From Helichrysum umbraculigerum (lineage: Eukaryota; Streptophyta; Magnoliopsida; Asterales; Asteraceae), in assembly GCA_949592205.1 (NCBI GenBank), contig CATIUR010000005.1, forward strand, positions 111,985,777-112,049,776: a stretch of DNA of 64,000 nucleotides, read 5' to 3'. The stretch's first letter is position 1. The number at the start of each line of letters is the position of its first letter. The translations under genes were made by a program, and so were the position numbers. This document shows positions 11,431 to 22,006 of the stretch, piece after piece. Below the pieces are notes generated by a model that worked only from the letters and a program-made list of their open reading frames with translations, searched no databases and was not told where the DNA came from.

Positions 11431-14400
11431 TGTGACACCCGGTCAAAAATGACCCAAAATTTGGTTCAAATTTAAACTTTTATTTCAAGTATTATATACT
11501 TAAAATACCAAAGCGTACAAGTATTATATATATGATTATATGTATATATAACACAAAACAATTATTCAAAAATCGCGTATAAACAAATCATGCAGAAATT
11601 CAATACGGACGTTGGTGAAACTATTATTAAATAATATGAAATTATTTAATAACATTGATAATTACTTTATATTATGTTTATAATATAACAAACACGTACG
11701 TTTTGCTTAAAACGTAACCGAACGCTATGAAAACGTGCGAAATGCGCCCAACCGACGAAATAAATCAAAGTTATATTTTTATAACTTAAAACTAAGTATT
11801 TTGATAAAATACTTCAGGTAAAAATATTACTATTACACGTATATATTTATAACGTTTAAAAACGTTACACGATAAGAATAAACGAACAATTCACAACCGA
11901 CGACCAAACGAAAACCCAAATTACATTTTAGTAACCTAAAAATATATTATTCGAGTAAAACTTTCACTAAAAATATCGTGACTTAAATCGTTAACGAAAA
12001 CTAATACATAAAACGTTTAACGTCTAAACGGACGACGAAACGAACGGGTAAACGAACACCACGCACAACGTAACCTTGGGGAACAATTTAACACACATAT
12101 ATGGGGTGGGGCCCACCAAAAACAGATGAGACCAGCCTCATGCCCCTTTCCCCCAAATTGTGGATCTTGCTTCCATTTCCTTGATTAAAATAACCAAACA
12201 CACCCTCATTCACCATATCTCCACTCTCTCTCTAAGTCTCTCTCTCTCTCTATCACGAATCTCTCTCTTTCCCTTATTGATTTCCAGTCCCAAGAACAAC
12301 CACCACACACCACCATTCAACCACCATTGAGCCACCATAAACTGCCACGTCGGAATTCAAGAAAACGCGAGGAAAAGGGCTTTCGACTTCATTTCTTCAT
12401 CTCTTCATCATCTTCTTTGTAAGAACCCCTTTTATTTCCTTAGAAATACTTGTAACATATGTATTAACATGTTTCAGTGTCCACTTAACCGTTATATGTC
12501 CAAAACTTAAACCGAAACATGTTTTTAAACTCGAAATCATGAGATATACTTGCTGTCCTGAAAAATAACCCACTTCAACGAATTATATAAAAATGATTTC
12601 AACATAAAAATGAACGAATCTTAAGCCTAAAATGTAGCTCGTGATGTTATCTTTCCAACGACATGAATTTCGTAACATTTCGACTTGGTTTGCTATTTTA
12701 AAATAATATTTCCGTTAAGGTGCGCGTTACTGTTCCGGCGGACAGGAACATCCGCCTCCTTCTCGAGACCATATCTTGAGTTCTAGGAAGAATCAACTTA
12801 CGAAGTCTAAACGAAAAATGACCCTTAAGATGTTGGCTACAACTTTTATGTTTACCACTTTGACCAGATACCCCTGGAATTTTGTGTAGGAACCGATCTA
12901 TGGACTGAGCTCACTGTCGGACCAAAACCGACCGCTCTTCGTATTTATTTTTGTTAAAAATAGTAAATGAACATATAAAAATACCAAAAAGTGCATAAAT
13001 AAACTAGACATATATGAGGATATGTGTGATTTTTGGTTAGGCTTGATTCGGACTAGAAGTTGGTTAAATCGAGAGACTTATCGAGTAAAAAATCTGAAAA
13101 TATAAAGACTAGGGACTGTTTTAGTCATTTTACCAAACCGGCACTTCGATTTAACCATAAAACGTAACGACAACTTTATAAAGCTCATTTAACATACTTA
13201 ATATTTCCCTAAAAGTTTCGGGTCAAACCAAACACATTTGACCAAGTCAATGAAGATGAACACTTAGAAGAAAACGAAAAACTTATTAATGCGACAATAC
13301 CTCTTTGAAACCTATGCGACAATGACATTGTCGCAAACCTCATTGTCTCATGAATAGTAATTCCCGACAATGTTATTGTCTCATGAATAGTGATTCCCGA
13401 TAATCGCTATAGTCTCATGAATAGTAACTTGCTATTGTCTCATGAATAGTGAATCCCGATAATCGTTATTGTCTCATGAATAGTAACTTGCTATTATCTC
13501 ATGAATAGTAATTCCCGACAATCCTTATTGTCTCATAAATAGTTCAACACTAACTTTGCATAACCGGCTTTTCAAACAAGACAATATCACAAAAATACTT
13601 GATTTAACGTCAATACAATATTTGGAATAACTCGAAACATATGACAAATATACTTTACAAATATACAACGAAATGAAATACATAATAATAACACTTGAAT
13701 TATTATTACACACCGTCACCAATGGGCCATATTTACACAATGACATACTATAAATACGAACAATTACAAATAACAGACTAATGGACATTAACTAGTTGAG
13801 TGGACAACTAGCATGGATAATCTTAATGATATCCACTTACTTACTTAACCTTACGCGTTTAGGACGCTAGAGATTACTGGTTCGGAGAACCTCATTGCTT
13901 GATTTACTGCTTGATACTACTAGATTCAGGTGAGTCTCACAGCCCCTTTTTACTGTTTTTCTATTTTGGGGGAGATGCATTGCTTGTTTTACTCGAACAC
14001 ATGAACTTACTTACTTGATTTACTTACTGATGTATTGGTATATCGATTGCACGGGTTTTACTTAATCCAATGAAGTCCCTTTAATCATAGTTGTTAGTTA
14101 TCGACTTAAGCGCGAGTTTTAGTAAATGGATCCATTTGGGACTGACAATCCCCGCCCAGGGTAGCACGCACTACCATGAACATACAGGTATAAATGGGAG
14201 TTTCTTACTCGTTTCATATGAATGCTTTTGGATTAGCATTCACGAGGGCAATTACTAGGTACTTGATTGTACCCTTATTTACTGTTAAGCTTCAACTATG
14301 GTGCTCATGACAATGTATATCGAAACTATTGCATACATGCAATCATTACTTACTTTTACTACTTGATGTGTTCAAAACTGTTACTTACTATAAACCTGTG

Positions 14401-14775
14401 AGATTCACCAACCTTTTGGTTGACCTTTTTAGTGATGCATTCTCAGGTACACAGCTTGAGTAGGGATGCCCAGCAGGATCTACTTATATGCTAAGCTAGT
14501 ACGAGTCGCATGCATACACACTTATGAAGATTTTACTAGCATTATCTTTTGTACTATGATTATGTAACTAAAATCTTTAGAATAAATTCGCAAACTCATT
14601 AATGATGTATCTTTATGACTTATTACTTTTGAAAACTTATGTAATATACTGGATTGCAATGTATTTTCTAAAACGTCTCATTTAGAGTCATTTACTATAT
14701 ATCTTATGCTTTGGTTATTGATTAGTCACGCCCCGACCCGATTCGCTCCCGCAACCCGAATTAGGGGGTGTGATA
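11431..14775 (+). repeat. Right LTR of the non-autonomous element
   Basis: The 3345 bp LTR begins TGTGACACCCGG and ends gggtgtgata, with the last C changed to T relative to the left LTR. It carries the same modules as the left copy, including a motif array at 13290-13543 that is one 14-base unit shorter. No gene is inside. Confidence 0.93.
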
Positions 14776-14780
14776 GGGGT

Positions 14781-16237
14781 GAAAAGGGAAATATTTTGAA
14801 AAGGAAAGGTTGGTAGGGTATGGAAGGAAGGACTGATCTTGACTCCAGAAACTCTTAAGGTCGTGAGAAACCTTTATTTGACTGAATCCTATAGAAAGGG
14901 GAATCCACCGAGAATTCCTTCTTTTTGGATGATTCTTGAACTTCCTTGGATCTTTTATTCTTTCTTTTTGTATTTTCTTGAAGCATTTTCTTTTATATTT
15001 CCTTTTTCTTTTGCTTTTTTAGATGCCTCATCCTTTTTCTGCTTTTGCAGTTTCTTCAAGATAATTTTCCCGGCTCCATGAATGATTCTTTTGGGAGCTT
15101 CGGGTGATTTCTTTTGATATTCTTCTTTGAAGTTCGTCACTAGGAATTTATGACTTGAGAGAGCAATTGCTCGAGTGGGTAAGGACATCCAAATAGCTGT
15201 TTCTCACTTCCTCAGAAATTTCTTTTATCAAGACATTTTGAATATGAGTGTTGGGTGAAAAACATGTGGTTTTAGGGTTTTGAAAGAAACGAAAAGGCTT
15301 AGGCTCAACAGGGTTTTCTAGGGGATCTTCAACACTAAAAAGTGTCGGAAAAGGGTTGGCTTGAAAATATATGAGAAAAAGTGGTTATTCCTAAAAATGT
15401 CCAGGTCATCTAATTGCACCTATGCCACGTATGGCACCTGTCAATATGGTCTCGAAACACATGTCAGGAGCAAGTTCTAATTCAAAATGCATGCACCGGT
15501 CACACACAACAAATAAAAAGTGAAGCATTAAAAATGAATGCTATTAGGCTCAAGCACCTCACCGCAAGTTTATAGGGTTGTATGTGCCCAGTCATGTGAT
15601 GCCCCTCTTAGACTTTCATTAAGAAAAAGTTGGAATCTGACCTGATACTACCTCTTTCTGCTTAACCTTTGAGTTTATTTGAAAATTTTGTAGCCTTACA
15701 TATATTGTTGACTCAAAATGGTTTTGAAAGTTTAGGGTAAAGTGATGACATATTGGCTTCATGCGAGAACAAGTTGAAAAATTTTAGGACATTTTTGAAA
15801 AAATTTAAGCTTATTATACGAAGTAGGGTATATTGCTATCCCACACTTAAAAATAAACATTGTCCTCAATGTTTTTGCCACTAAGTAGGGAGAATCCTAC
15901 ACTTAGGGTTTTAATGATTTTATTGAACAATTTTTAGTTTCAAGTATTTTCTAAGAATGGGGTTGCTAATCCCACACTTAGAGTTTGAAATGGGGGTCAT
16001 GGCAAAATATTTAAAATGAAAATACTGAAAAGGAACTTCCCTATAAATAGTGGTTACTGGAGTTGGACCAGGTTCGTGCAGAAGTGGTGCAAATGATTTC
16101 AGAAGTTTAGGCTCAGCCATTCCATACGAAGCTAGCTCTGCAGTAATCATAACCTCATCAGAGTATCACGTCTCAGTAGTCAAAACATAAGTACAGAGTA
16201 ATAACACGAAATAAAATAAATATAAAAATAAAGTAAA
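14781..16237 (-). repeat. Athila 3' non-coding region with repeated polypurine motifs
   Basis: The Athila sequence resumes after the ggggt duplication. On the minus strand it carries three more copies of the polypurine motif TAAGTGTGGGAT or a one-base variant (15980-15969, 15905-15894, 15849-15838). The last is preceded by the hairpin ACATTG-AGGA-CAATGT. A lysine-rich frame at 15188-14955 and a 76-codon frame at 16150-15920 exist on the minus strand, but I know no homologue and regard both as unproven. Confidence 0.55.
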
Positions 16238-16879
16238 CTAATAATAGTCATCTAGCAAGTCATCGCTATCTGGATCAAACTCATCCTCTATGGTCCTGTC
16301 ATAGACTGGTACAGGAGCTGGGCTCGAAACATCAAGCATGGCATAAAGATGCTCACGAAGAACTGGATCCATAGATGCAGAAGTCCCAAAGGCAGCAGAC
16401 TCAGCAGTAGGAGCAATAGGGCATCCAGTAGATGGTCCAGCAGCATGCCCAACAAAAGATCCAGCAGGAGGGAAGAAAGACCAGGGTGGTCGAGATGGTC
16501 CTGGGTCTGGTCCCAACCTGAAAGGTGGTCCCGCAGGTCTCGGCAATCCGGCTATCTCACACAACGCTGAAAGGATCTGATGATGTGCGGTGAAAGTCTA
16601 GAACAAGGCCCAAGTAGCAGCGGGATCATACAGGGTAATGCCATACTCAAGAGTAGGTGGCTGTCTGATCACTGGAGTAGTCTGTGGTGGCACAGGCTGG
16701 GCTGCAGGTGATGTGGCCTCCTCCTCGTGCTCTCACTGAACATCTACAAGTCCCTCCTCAAGGATGGTAGGTAAAGCTCTCCTGTGTCTGGGGTGTCTCC
16801 TCTGTCTGGGTCTGTGTCGTCTCCTCTGTCTAGGTTGCCTCTCAGCAACATGATCCTCAGTCTCGTTCCGAGCGTCCAT
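16238..16879 (-). pseudogene. Small ORF in the Athila env position, two in-frame stops
   Basis: On the minus strand an ATG at 16879-16877 opens a frame of about 213 codons ending at 16238, interrupted by a TGA (after the codons for GLVDVQ) and a TAG (after YDPAATWALF). The N-terminus is very basic (arginine- and histidine-rich), the middle is proline-rich (PPWSFFPPAGS) and the C-terminus is acidic (EDEFDPDSDDLLDDYY). The ATG follows directly on a splice-acceptor-like tract, tgttttatgttgatttcag. Athila and Calypso relatives are known to carry an additional, probably spliced, ORF here that has been compared to envelope genes. I see no signal peptide or membrane segment, so an envelope role is not supported by the sequence. 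Confidence 0.5.
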
Positions 16880-17175
16880 CCTGAAATCAACATAAAACAG
16901 GTAATGCTAATAGAAAGTGAACAAATGCAGAAAGAACAGATGGAATGTCATCTGATCTTTTTGCACTTGTCTATATAAAACTTATCTCAGATAAAGCTTT
17001 TTGATTGTCTGATAAGTTGCAAGCCTGCATATATTAGATCAATGATAACAATACTAGATTAAAAATAAACTAAGAAATAAAAAGGACAGGAAAATTAAGA
17101 TAAGCTTGGGGTGCCTCCCAAGAGCGCTTTGTTTAAAGATTCTTTTAGCTCGATTCTTGTACCTTTCTGGCTGAC

Positions 17176-18319
17176 TCATGGTGGTTCGAAGATAAAGACA
17201 TCCTCACGAATGGGGAAGTCTTCGATGTAATGCTTTAACTGATGACCATTTACCTTGAAATTACCTTCTGGTGATTTGAGTTCGACTGCACCATAAGGGA
17301 ATACCTTTGAGATTATGAATGGTCCGGTCCACCAGATCTTGAATTTTCCAGAGAACTTTTTGAAGCGCGAATTGAAGAGAAGCACTTTATCTCCTAGTTT
17401 GAACCTTGAGAGTTTAAGTTTGGAATCATGAATCCTCTTGGTTCTGTCCTTGTAGTTCAGGGAGCTTTCATATGCTTGATTTCTTAATTCGGCCAATTCA
17501 TTTAGTTGCATTCTCCGATGGGAACCTGTTATAGAAGTGTCCAGATTGCAGTTCTTCAGCGCCCAGTATGCTTTGTATTCCAACTCTACTAGTAGGTGAC
17601 ATGCCTTGTCATAAACCAGACGATATGGTGTGGTACCTAAAGATGTTTTGTAAGCAGTTCTGAATGCCCACAACGCATCGTCTAATTTGTCAGCCCACTT
17701 ATCCCCATGATTTCCGACTGTTCGTTCCAAGATTCTCTTTAAAGCTCTGTTCGTGATCTCAGCTTGTCCATTTGTTTGTGATTGATAGGCGGTGGACATC
17801 TTGTAAGTGACGCCATACTGCTGCATAACCTTCATGAATTGAGTGTTGCAGAAGTGAGTGCCACGATCACTTATGATAGCTCTTGGAGTTCCGAATCGAC
17901 AAAATAGTTGTTTGAGAAACTTTGTCACTACTCTGGCATCATTTGTCGGGAAAGCTTGTGCTTCGGCTCACCTGGAGACATAATCGACAACAACTAGGAT
18001 GTATTCTTTTCCATTAGACTTCGGAAAAGGTCCTATGAAATCTAACCCCCAGATATCAAAGATCTCACAAGCCTGGATATTAGTGAGTGGCATTCCGTTC
18101 CTTGCTGACACATTGCCTTGTCTTTGTCAAATGTCGCAGCGTTTCACCAGGTCATAAGTATCTCGATAGATGGTTGGCCAGTAAAAGCCAGAATCATACA
18201 CCTTTCGTGCTGTTAGGTTAACTGCTTGATGTCCTCCAGTAGGTCCATGGTGGCTTTGTCAAAGGATTTGTTCTGCTTCCTTCCCATCGATGCATCTTCT
18301 AATGATCTGAAGGATTCTC
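17176..18319 (-). pseudogene. Athila integrase, 5'-truncated, two in-frame stops
   Basis: On the minus strand: the remains of the HHCC zinc domain (HHGPTGGH, then CDI and a stop at 18129-18127 where the family has a cysteine), the catalytic core (VVDYVSR, a TGA at 17970-17968 in place of the usual tryptophan, ISDRGTHF, YQSQTNGQAE) and the C-terminal domain (WWTGPFIISKVFPYGAVELK). The open part from 17928 to 17176 is 250 codons. The enzyme would insert the element cDNA. The region upstream is lost at the junction with Tat LTR near 18320. The stops, one in the zinc domain and one in the core, make this copy inactive. Confidence 0.85.
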
Positions 18320-18487
18320 CACTTGTTGACTTCCTTCTCTATAATTCAAATATTCTTCCAGTAGTATACGATCCAAGGAAACCGGAACTACCTTTACACG
18401 TTTCATATGACCTGGTCAAAATACATTAAACACGCGGAAACATTAGTATCAAAGGGATCCCGAGATATATGATATCTGGGATCCTTA
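18320..18487 (-). repeat. Tat-A 3' LTR, outer part, truncated
   Basis: The inverted sequence matches bases 47325-47490 of the Tat-B 5' LTR (for example ggatcccagatatcatatat). It continues the LTR part at 30331-30705, from which it is separated by the Sirevirus. It breaks off near 18320, so about 670 bases of the R/U5 end, including the TATA region, are missing compared with the 1217-base Tat-B LTR. Confidence 0.8.
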
Positions 18488-19176
18488 TGTTGGGTTAAAA
18501 CTGTTTCAGGTCTGAGTTGAAGTTGTTGATGAAGACAGCGTATAAGTGATTAAAACCGTTTGTTTTAAAGGTTAAAACTGTCTTTACAAAGTTACAACTG
18601 ATAGAAGAAAACTGAAGAGAAGACAAGTGTTACAACTGATTGAAGATAGATTACAACTGATAGTTATGTGTCTGTAAGTAGTTAAAACTGCTTATGTATT
18701 TGAAACTATTAGTTATATATGAAACAGTTAACACTGATTATATATTTGTACTTAGTCTTATATTACAATTGAAGCAGTTACCACTGAATGTGTAACAGTT
18801 ACAACTGTTTACTTCAGAATGGTAGTTACAACTGTTTATGATTTTGTGATAAGTATGAGTCGGTTATGGAAGTTATTTTATTCCATATTCGTAGGAGATT
18901 GTATAGGACTCTATGTGTTATAAATAGAGATCCTTTAGACCTAGATAGGTTAATGATAATTGCGCAGCTTCAAGGTTTTCTGTAACCCTAATACATCAAG
19001 TGTATTCGTCTTATATCATTAATAAGATTGAAGCTTTCGGTATATTATTGTGTTCATCATATTAATTAATATTTGTTGATCTTCTTAATATTATTGAGTG
19101 TGATTCCGCAACTTCTCAATAATATATTCAAGGCTTATTACGTAAGATTGTTTATTAAGTTAAACAGGGACTAACA
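18488..19176 (+). repeat. 5' LTR of the Sirevirus
   Basis: The LTR is 689 bases with a TATA box TATAAATA at 18919-18926. Its first 360 bases contain about eleven copies of a motif like TTACAACTG or TTAAAACTG. It differs from the 3' LTR at seven positions (18538, 18539, 18557, 18588, 18659, 18703, 18708), all in the first third. Confidence 0.95.
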
Positions 19177-19179
19177 AAG

Positions 19180-19191
19180 TGGTATCAGAGC
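19180..19191 (+). promoter_or_regulatory. Primer binding site (initiator tRNA-Met)
   Basis: TGGTATCAGAGC lies three bases after the 5' LTR (spacer aag) and is complementary to the 3' end of initiator tRNA-Met, the standard Copia primer. Confidence 0.93.
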
Positions 19192-19274
19192 AAGTGAAGC
19201 TTTGAAGACAGGAAGATCTGGGATTATTAGTATTAGTATTTGAGTTTTAGTTCAGATATTAAGTTTTGATTTCA

Positions 19275-21994
19275 ATGGCGACTGAAGGTAATGAAGGAAT
19301 TCAAGCTACAAAGATTCCAATGCTTAAACCTGATGAGTTTGACCTATGGAAGGTCAGAATCAGGCAATATATGCTTCTCACGGATTATCAGATGTGGGAA
19401 GTTGTTGTTAATGGTATTCCAGTAACGCTTGATGGTGATGGAGTAAAGCAACCAAGAGCACCACCAACATCTGAAGCAGAGAGGAAAATCAGATCTACTG
19501 AGTACAAGGCACTTAGTACTCTGTTGCTATCCATTCCGAATGAGCATCAGAGCATATTTGATAATTGTGAAGATCCCAAGGTACTAATGGAGGCGATTGA
19601 GAAGAGGTTTGGTGGTAATGATAACACCAAAAAGAATAAAAGATCTCTGTTAAAGCAACAATTTGAAAATTTTAGCCATGTGAAAACTGAAACTCTAACT
19701 CAAACCTTTGATAGGTTTACTAAATTAGTTGGAGAATTGGAAAATCACAAGGTTAAGATTGACAAAGAAGATCTTAACAGAAAGTTCTTAAGATCATTAG
19801 GTGATGAATGGACAATCTATACTGTTGGATTGAGGCAGAGTTCAGACATTGAAGTTAAGGAACTAGAAGATATATACAATGATCTGAGGAACTTTGAGTC
19901 TGAGGTGGAAAGTAAGAAGCAAGCAACTGGATATAGTCATAATGCTGCTTTTATGTCTATGGCTGGAACAAAGGTAGAATCAAGTCAAATGGGTTCTACT
20001 TATGTTTCAGGGGGAGCAGGATCATCATCAAATAGTTCTAATGATCAGATATTAGAATCTTTCTTTGCAAGTAATGTGAATTCTTCACTTACTAATGAAG
20101 ATCTGGAACAATTTGATGGTGATGATCTAGAGGAGATGGACATCAAGTGGCAAATTGCATTGATTACTCAGAGAGCAAAAAGGTTCATGCAGAGGACTGG
20201 TAGGAACAACTTTGCATACAAGAGGAATGATGCTAATTGGTTTGATAAGAGCAAGATTGAGTGTTTCAACTGTCACAAGATGGGACACTTTGCCAGAGAA
20301 TGCAGAAACCCTAGGCAAGAGCAGAATGGTAATGGTCAGAGATCTGGAAGCACTGGAACACAGACAAGAAACATTCCAATTCAGGGGGCTTCAGCAAATG
20401 CTTTGGTGTCTATGGATGGCTGTGGACGGGACTGGAGTGATCAAGAAGAGCATGTTGTGAAGAATCAATGTCTCATGGCCATTGCAGAATCTGACAAAAA
20501 GTCAGAAGTTCCTTCTGAGGTACAAAATAAATTATGTTCTACTGTTTGTAAACAAACTGTTAAACACTACAGAGATCATAATATAAAAGTGTGTGAGGAA
20601 CTAAAACAATGGGAAATCAAAAGTAAACACACCATAGCAGTCATTGAAAATCTGGAAAATCAAATAAAGGCATATGAAGTCAATGCAACACAGTTTAAAT
20701 ATGACATTGAATATGCTAGGTGGGAGAGAGACACTTTTAAAGATAAAGTTGAGTTGTTATCTAAGAAACTTACTGAGGTCACATGTGAAAGAGATAGTAT
20801 AAGGCTTGATGTAAGTAAATTAGAACATGCTTCAAAGAGTGTAAATAAACTTATTAATTCACAGATTCATGATAAACTTAAGACTGGATTAGGGTACAAT
20901 AATGTACCTCCACCTTATAATCACACCTACTTTCCTCCTAAAAGTGAAATTGATATAAATTCACTTAAAAGAGGAATGATAGATGAGGTTAAAAGGCTGA
21001 TCCAATTAAAAGTTTATCTGATGATGAACTGTTTGTAGAAGGTGAAGTTAGTGACTGGACTGAAGAAGATGATCAGAGTGATAGGACATCTGATAGTGAG
21101 AAGAGTGTGAAATCTGAATCATCTAAGTCTGAGTCAACATGTGAGAATGTGAGGAGAGTAATTACTGATCTAGTTTCTAATCATAAAACTGATAAACTAG
21201 AAGAGGGTAAGAAGATGTTTAAGGAAAAGGTTAAACTGGACTTAGAGAATGTGAGCATGAATACTAACAAATCTAAACATGGGTTAGGATATGTTAGTAA
21301 TACAGTTAATTCAGTTACTAAACCTGTTGTTAAATCTGTTGTGAATAACTATGTTAATTGTAAATGTAAAGCAAGTACTTCTTCTTCACAGAATTTTCAA
21401 AATCAAAAACCCAGAGGTAATCAAAGAAATTGGAATCAAATGGTTTCACAAAAACTGGGTAATAATGTTACTGTGATTAAAGAAATGTCTTGCTTTATAT
21501 GTGGAAAAATGGGTCATCTTCAATATGACTGCTATCATAATCCTGAGAATGTTCAAAGGATTAGAAAACAGTCATGGACAAAAGCAAATATGAGTAACAA
21601 ACAAAATTTTCAATCAAAAGTTAATCGTACTGCCAGAGTTCAGAAGATAAACCCAAAGGCTAACATGTTAAGCGCTGCTACAGGTAAATCTACTGTTGCA
21701 GTAATAACAAATTTAGCCAAAAGTTTAAAGACTAAAACAGTGGTAACCAAATACAAAAACAGTGTTAACAAAATTAACACTGACTCTTCGATTGGTAAAA
21801 CAGTTAAAACTGTTAAGCCAAAGAACACTGTTAAGTCTAAAATAAGTTGGAGTTGGACACCTATTAAGTCTGATAAATTAACAGATCCAAATACCAACAG
21901 TGCTTCACAATCAATAATCTTCAAGAAAGTTGAATATGTGAATGCACATGGGAAACCCAAAGCCAAATTGGTTTGGGTTCCCAAGAGAAATTAA
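19275..21994 (+). pseudogene. gag: Sirevirus gag, one frameshift
   Basis: The chosen start is the ATG at 19275 (ATGGCGACTGAAGG); an upstream TTG at 19266 is not needed. The N-terminal half has the Copia Gag capsid pattern (LWKVRIRQYMLLTDYQMWEV, then VLMEAIEKRFGGND). A zinc knuckle CFNCHKMGHFAREC lies near residue 330, followed by a long charged, probably coiled-coil stretch. After a frameshift near 20990, most simply one A lost from an A run, the frame continues with acidic sequence and a second knuckle CFICGKMGHLQYDC near 21490. It ends in TAA at 21992-21994. Two knuckles about 410 residues apart and a total near 900 residues fit the large Gag of Sireviruses. It would form the particle and package RNA. 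Confidence 0.85.
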
Positions 21995-22006
21995 TTCTCT
22001 TTTTGA

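Larger units (their letters stand above)
5994..14775 (+). mobile_element. Complete non-autonomous Tekay-type LTR element, TSD ggggt
   Basis: Two direct LTRs of about 3.35 kb flank an internal region of only 2.08 kb. The target duplication ggggt is at 5989-5993 and 14776-14780. The left LTR has an altered first base (AGTGACACCC against TGTGACACCC in the right copy) and the right LTR ends TATA-like (gtgata) where the left ends gtgaca. A primer binding site complementary to initiator tRNA-Met follows the left LTR, and the polypurine tract aaggggagaa precedes the right one. There is no protease, reverse transcriptase, RNase H or integrase. The internal region encodes only a coiled-coil ORF and a zinc-knuckle ORF. 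Its leader and 3' end closely match the autonomous Tekay-B element, so Tekay proteins probably moved it. Confidence 0.93.
2986..18319 (-). mobile_element. Athila-type Ty3/Gypsy element, 5'-truncated, interrupted by a non-autonomous element
   Basis: Reading on the minus strand: an integrase (18319-17176), a small ORF in the env position (16879-16238), a long non-coding 3' region (to 14781 and 5988-5558), a polypurine tract (5572-5558) and a 2.57 kb 3' LTR (5557-2986). The integrase C-terminus (motifs FPYGAVELKS and FKVNGHQLKHY) is of the Athila type. The element at 5994-14775 splits the 3' region. The 5' LTR, gag, protease and reverse transcriptase are absent: the sequence changes near 18320 into Tat LTR. 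The exact junction is uncertain by about 10 bases. The five bases before the LTR (atcac, 2981-2985) would be one half of the target duplication; the other half is lost. Confidence 0.8.

Noticed and set aside
14955..15188. Lysine-rich 77-codon minus-strand ORF and an overlapping phenylalanine-rich plus-strand ORF
   Set aside because: Composition follows an A-rich tract on one strand; there is no start context, homologue or conserved neighbour. It could be a remnant of an Athila accessory ORF, but this cannot be supported.
21640..21984. 114-codon minus-strand ORF with hydrophobic composition
   Set aside because: It lies fully opposite gag and mirrors its lysine/threonine-rich codons; no homology is apparent.
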